Below, piece by piece: positions 62,295 through 64,000 of a stretch of 64,000 bases of DNA. Location of the stretch: contig NZ_BAAACP010000010.1 of assembly GCF_039521565.1 (NCBI RefSeq), positions 62,001-126,000 of the forward strand, given 5' to 3'. Both the position numbers and the translations under genes were made by a program. The notes below the pieces were generated by a model. It was given only the letters and a program-made list of their open reading frames with translations, was not told the DNA's origin and did not search any database. Within the stretch, counting starts at the first letter, position 1; every line of letters begins with the position of its first letter. This DNA comes from Paraclostridium tenue. GTDB taxonomy: Bacteria; Bacillota; Clostridia; Peptostreptococcales; Peptostreptococcaceae.

Positions 62295-63725
62295 ATGAAA
62301 GAGGTACAAGCGGCTAAAAAGAATTCGCTTACTTTATTTGCGTTCTTTGCAATGACCGCATCAATGGTTATGACAGTTTACGAATACCCTACATTCGCAA
62401 CTTCAGGATTCCATTTAGTATTCTTCCTTTTACTTGGGGGTATATTATGGTTCTTACCAGTTGCTTTATGTGCCGCAGAAATGGCTACAGTTGAAGGCTG
62501 GCAAGAAGGAGGTATATTTGCATGGGTTGGAAACACATTAGGAGAAAAATTTGGTTTTGCAGCAATATTCTTCCAATGGTTTCAAATAACAGTTGGATTT
62601 GTTACAATGATTTATTTTATACTAGGTTGTGTTTCATACATATTTAATTGGAATGCATTAAACAATGTTCCTTTTATAAAATTTATTGGAGTATTAGTAA
62701 TATTTTGGGCATTAACATTTTCACAATTAGGTGGTACTAAAAATACAGCTAAAATAGCAAAAGCTGGATTTATATTTGGGATATTAATACCAGCAATAAT
62801 TTTATTTGCATTATCAATAGCTTATATAATACAAGGAAATCCTGTAGATGTAAAAATAGGAGCAAAATATTTTGTACCTGATTTTTCAAAAGTAGATACA
62901 TTAGTTGTTTTTGTTTCATTTATACTTGCTTATATGGGTGTTGAGGCATCAGCTTCACATGTAAATGAATTACAGGATGCTCACAAGAACTATCCATTAG
63001 CTATGATTATATTAGTTGTTTTAGCAATAATTTTAAATACTGTAGGTGGTCTAACTGTTGCAGCTGTAGTTCCACAAAGTAAATTAAGTTTAAGTGCAGG
63101 GGTTGTTGAAGCATTTAAAGCCTTAGTATTACATTTTGCACCTAATGGTACATGGCTTGTAAAACTAATTGCTATACTATTAGCACTAGGAGTAATGGGT
63201 GAAGTTAGTGCATGGGTTGTAGGACCTTCAAAAGGTATGTATGCAGCAGCTCAAAAAGGTATTTTACCTAAATCTCTAACAAAAACAAATGAACATAATG
63301 TTCCAATTAACTTAGTTTTCGTACAAGGTATAATAGTTACAATATGGGCAGCAGTACTTACTTTCGGTGGTGGAGGAAATAACGTATCATTCCTTACAGC
63401 TATATCATTAACAGTTGTAATATACTTAGTTGGATACTTATTATTCTTCATAGGATATTTTATATTAGTACTTAAAAAATCTAATTTAAAACGTGCTTAT
63501 CACGTACCAGGAGGAAAAACATTTAAATTAATAGTAGCAGCATGTGGTTTCTTAACTTCAATATTTGCATTAGCTATTTCTTTTGTTCCTCCAAGTGAAT
63601 TAAATAGTAAAAGTGCTCATGAGTATTTAACTATATTAATTATAAGTTTTATTATAACTATATTAATACCATTTGTAATATATGCAATTACATCTAAAAA
63701 AAGAGATGCAAAAGCAACTAAATAA
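62295..63725 (+). CDS. gadC: Glutamate:GABA antiporter
   Basis: 476 residues from ATG 62295 (AGGAG 9 bp upstream); the in-frame ATG at 62286 touches the SD. APC-fold with 12 TM helices; KNSLTLFAFFAMTASMVMTVYEYPTFATSGFHLVFFLLLGG at helix 1, EGGIFAWVGNTLGEKFGF and GVEASASHVNELQDAHKNYPLAM match GadC-type antiporters. It exchanges external glutamate for internal GABA. Followed 63 bp later by the decarboxylase gene. Together they consume protons. Confidence 0.9.
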   Translation: MKEVQAAKKNSLTLFAFFAMTASMVMTVYEYPTFATSGFHLVFFLLLGGILWFLPVALCAAEMATVEGWQEGGIFAWVGNTLGEKFGFAAIFFQWFQITVGFVTMIYFILGCVSYIFNWNALNNVPFIKFIGVLVIFWALTFSQLGGTKNTAKIAKAGFIFGILIPAIILFALSIAYIIQGNPVDVKIGAKYFVPDFSKVDTLVVFVSFILAYMGVEASASHVNELQDAHKNYPLAMIILVVLAIILNTVGGLTVAAVVPQSKLSLSAGVVEAFKALVLHFAPNGTWLVKLIAILLALGVMGEVSAWVVGPSKGMYAAAQKGILPKSLTKTNEHNVPINLVFVQGIIVTIWAAVLTFGGGGNNVSFLTAISLTVVIYLVGYLLFFIGYFILVLKKSNLKRAYHVPGGKTFKLIVAACGFLTSIFALAISFVPPSELNSKSAHEYLTILIISFIITILIPFVIYAITSKKRDAKATK

Positions 63726-63788
63726 TTTTTAATTTATTATCTAATTTAAAAAAATTAATATTTTCAAATATAATAGGAGGTTTAAAAA

Positions 63789-64000
63789 ATGTTATTCGGA
63801 AAACAAGATAGATTAGGAGATAAATACAATACGCCAATATTTGGGACAACAGAATCTGGCTCTAGTGTACCTAAAGATGTATTAGGGAAAGATTCTATTG
63901 CTCCAAATCTAGCATATAGATTAATAAAAGATGAGTTAATGAACGAAGGAAATGCAAGACTTAATTTATGTACATTCTGTCAAACATATATGGAAGATGA
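63789..64000 (+). CDS. gadB: Glutamate decarboxylase, N-terminal part
   Basis: Partial gene, cut by the window end; 70 codons visible from ATG 63789 with AGGAGG 9 bp upstream. The stretch TPIFGTTESGSSVPKDVLG... then LAYRLIKDELMNEGNARLNL followed by CTFCQTYMEDE is the well conserved N-terminus of PLP-dependent GadA/GadB (usual form DELxxDGNxRQNLATFCQTW). Makes GABA from glutamate and consumes a proton. Its antiporter lies directly upstream. Confidence 0.92.
   Translation, partial: MLFGKQDRLGDKYNTPIFGTTESGSSVPKDVLGKDSIAPNLAYRLIKDELMNEGNARLNLCTFCQTYMED

Overview
This is an AT-rich, low-GC Gram-positive chromosome segment with AGGAGG-type ribosome binding sites, spore coat genes, Stickland-type amino acid genes and several riboswitches. 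The gene set (pyruvoyl histidine decarboxylase, 1,3-propanediol and dihydroxyacetone branches of glycerol fermentation, CotF/CotJC coat proteins) points to a spore-forming anaerobic Clostridia, most likely Peptostreptococcaceae near Paraclostridium/Paeniclostridium. The family assignment is inference from protein resemblance, not from a search.

Layout. 1-743: end of smpB and the tmRNA gene ssrA, a classic integration target. 744-7960: a decayed integrative region with a three-gene unknown cassette, a broken tyrosine integrase, a small membrane peptide, a 2-TM protein, a degenerate copy of the ssrA 3' end (possible att site), an Xre regulator, a CHC2-VapE-type primase/helicase and GTACA repeats behind it. 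8100-9700: glpT behind a strong leader terminator. 9900-14030: an Asp-rich orphan protein, then a TPR plus CDP-glycerol transferase fusion and an SGNH-like enzyme whose 5' end is split by a frameshift in an A7 run. 14340-16070: an ECF sigma/anti-sigma pair and a secreted DUF3221-like protein; the sigma gene and the secreted gene share an almost identical promoter. 16319-21260: a peptide deformylase variant, then a Fur-box-controlled membrane/ABC transporter cluster. 21658-26094: M20 hydrolase, WYL-type regulator, PocR-AraC regulator and dhaT. 26416-31600: two-component system with a MacB/Bce-type ABC exporter and a peroxiredoxin remnant.

31646-36635: SagB-like oxidoreductase, PqqD-like protein and OPT transporter on the minus strand, then selO. 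36790-42700: c-di-GMP-I riboswitch, chemoreceptor, patatin lipase, a three-repeat tail-anchored coiled-coil protein and CheV. 42763-48400: TetR-controlled MFS pump, SDR enzyme, DUF975 membrane protein and a DUF434 remnant. 48463-51123: hdcA and its antiporter, behind a promoter whose -10 is flanked by perfect repeats. 51345-55354: CotF-like and CotJC-like coat proteins around lysP, which carries a lysine riboswitch. 55563-59701: second PocR-AraC regulator, gldA and a DhaK-DhaL fusion kinase. 59890-62057: unknown protein, siroheme reductase-like protein, DUF1858 protein, cupin pseudogene and ferredoxin. 62295-64000: gadC and the start of gadB.

Themes. Three amino-acid transport or decarboxylation units (hdc, lysP, gad) suggest acid resistance or energy gain by decarboxylation. 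glpT, dhaT and gldA-dhaKL suggest glycerol and glycerol-3-phosphate use, with two paralogous PocR regulators for the reductive and oxidative branches. Several short gene fragments (integrase, primase, Bcp, DUF434, cupin) show active decay in this chromosome.
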